In this document: positions 63,050 through 64,000 of the stretch, piece by piece
Layout: the number at the start of each line of letters is the position of its first letter
How positions within the stretch are numbered: position 1 is the stretch's first letter
From: Vombatus ursinus
Taxonomy: Eukaryota; Chordata; Mammalia; Diprotodontia; Vombatidae
Direction of reading: 5' to 3'
DNA: 64,000 nt
NCBI RefSeq assembly: GCF_900497805.2
Contig: NW_020954701.1
Location: 1,256,305-1,320,304, forward strand
Position numbers and translations under genes: made by a program
The notes under the pieces: generated by a model
What the model was told of the DNA's origin: nothing
The model's database searches: none
Seen by the model: only the letters and a program-made list of their open reading frames with translations

Positions 63050-63680
63050 TTAATTTTTTAAATTAAATTTAACTTTTATGCAAAGACAATTTTTAGCATT
63101 CAGTTTTACAAAATTTCGAGTTCAAGATTTTTCTCTCTCCTTTCCCTTTTCTCTTCCTAAAATGGTAAGCAATTTGATACAGGTTATATATGTGCAACCA
63201 TGTACAACGTATTTCCATATTAGTCACAGTTGTGAAAAAAGAAACAGACATGGAAAAAAGCCATGAAAAAAGTGAAGCAAAAATAGTATGACTCAATTGT
63301 CAGTTCTTTATCTGGAGGTGGATAACATTTTCCGTCATGGGTCCTTTGTAATTGTTTTGGATCCCTGTATTTGCTGGGAATAGTTAAATCATTCACAGTT
63401 GATCATTGTACAATATTTCTATTATTGTGTACAATGTTCTCTTGGTTCTGTTCATTTCACTTTGCATCAGTTCATGCAAGTCTTTCCAGGCTTTTCTGAG
63501 GGCATCCTGCTCATCATTTCTTATGGCAGAATAGTATTCCATCACAATCACATACTACGACTTGTTCAGCCATTCCCCAGTTGATGGGCTTTTGCCACCA
63601 CAAAAAGAGCTGCTATAAATATTTTTGTAGGTGTGGATCCTTTCCCCTTTTTTCTGATATCTTTGGGATAAAGACCTAAT
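63050..63680 (-). mobile_element. L1 3' region, minus strand
   Basis: aaagacaatttttagcattc, ttcttatggcagaatagtat, cttgttcagccattccccag and gctgctataaatatttttgt are the best preserved L1 3' end of this subfamily in the window. Confidence 0.88.
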
Positions 63681-63682
63681 AG

Positions 63683-63912
63683 TGATACTTGATATTTATA
63701 TTGTGCTTTAAGGTTTTTAAAATGCTTTATGTACATCATCTCATTTGATGTTTACATTGACCCTGTGGATTGTAGATATAATCCTCATTTTGCAGATGAG
63801 GAAATTGTACCTCAGGGAAGTTATGCTTTGCCCCTGTTCACATAGCTAGGGAGTGCCAGAGATAGGATTTGCTCTCAGCTTACCTAACTCCAGCTCCAAC
63901 TTTTTTTCCCCT
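63683..63912 (-). mobile_element. MIR-type SINE, minus strand
   Basis: tgtacatcatctcatttgat, cctcattttgcagatgagga and tcacatagctagggagtgcc follow the antisense MIR order. Confidence 0.82.
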
Positions 63913-64000
63913 ACTTTGCCACTTCTTACAACATCATCAACATGCTCTCATTTTTCTTATTCTGTCCCATTAATAATTGTTCTAATTCTAACTCTTCATA

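Overview
The window is mammalian nuclear DNA and almost certainly marsupial. Intron-bearing vertebrate genes sit in AT-rich sequence packed with CORE-SINE copies of the type abundant in marsupials. These have a tRNA-like head starting gggcagctaggtggcgcagt and a body with ttcaaatccagcctcagacac. Old L2, CR1, RTE and marsupial-type L1 fragments surround them. The species cannot be told from the sequence alone. Two runs of ten Ns, both inside long dinucleotide arrays, are assembly gaps.

Two protein-coding genes can be identified, both on the + strand. SFT2D1 occupies about 20.4-36.35 kb. Coding exons 2 to 8, all with GT-AG junctions and consistent phase, encode 138 residues. Added to a 21-residue exon 1 of the human type this gives exactly the 159-residue length of the family. 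Exon 1 is not in the window, so intron 1 runs off the left edge and exceeds 20 kb. PRR18 lies at about 53-55.8 kb, with an uninterrupted 341-codon reading frame at 53352-54377 and a roughly 1.4 kb 3' UTR. The adjacency and common orientation of SFT2D1 and PRR18 match the human 6q27 neighbourhood, so this is conserved synteny.

Layout: 1-20.4 kb is intron 1 of SFT2D1, made mostly of CR1, L2 and L1 fragments, SINEs, and a relic of a LINE with a restriction-like endonuclease motif near 2.1-2.5 kb. 20.4-36.35 kb is the rest of SFT2D1, with a large intron 6 holding a nested pile-up of CR1, an unclassified long inverted-repeat element, a young-looking truncated L1 with target-site duplication, and MIR-type SINEs. 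36.4-53 kb is intergenic, with CR1, RTE, L2, hAT-like elements and many SINEs, ending in a polypyrimidine minisatellite just upstream of PRR18. 55.8-64 kb is intergenic sequence dominated by MIR-type SINEs, an L2 3' end and L1 3' ends.

I found no convincing wholly new system. The more interesting items are the RLE-LINE relic, the inverted-repeat element in SFT2D1 intron 6, a two-copy unclassified repeat with an internal tandem duplication, the G-quadruplex-capable 16-bp repeat upstream of PRR18, and a possible conserved AT-rich non-coding element in intron 6. No retrovirus or LTR element was recognised with confidence.
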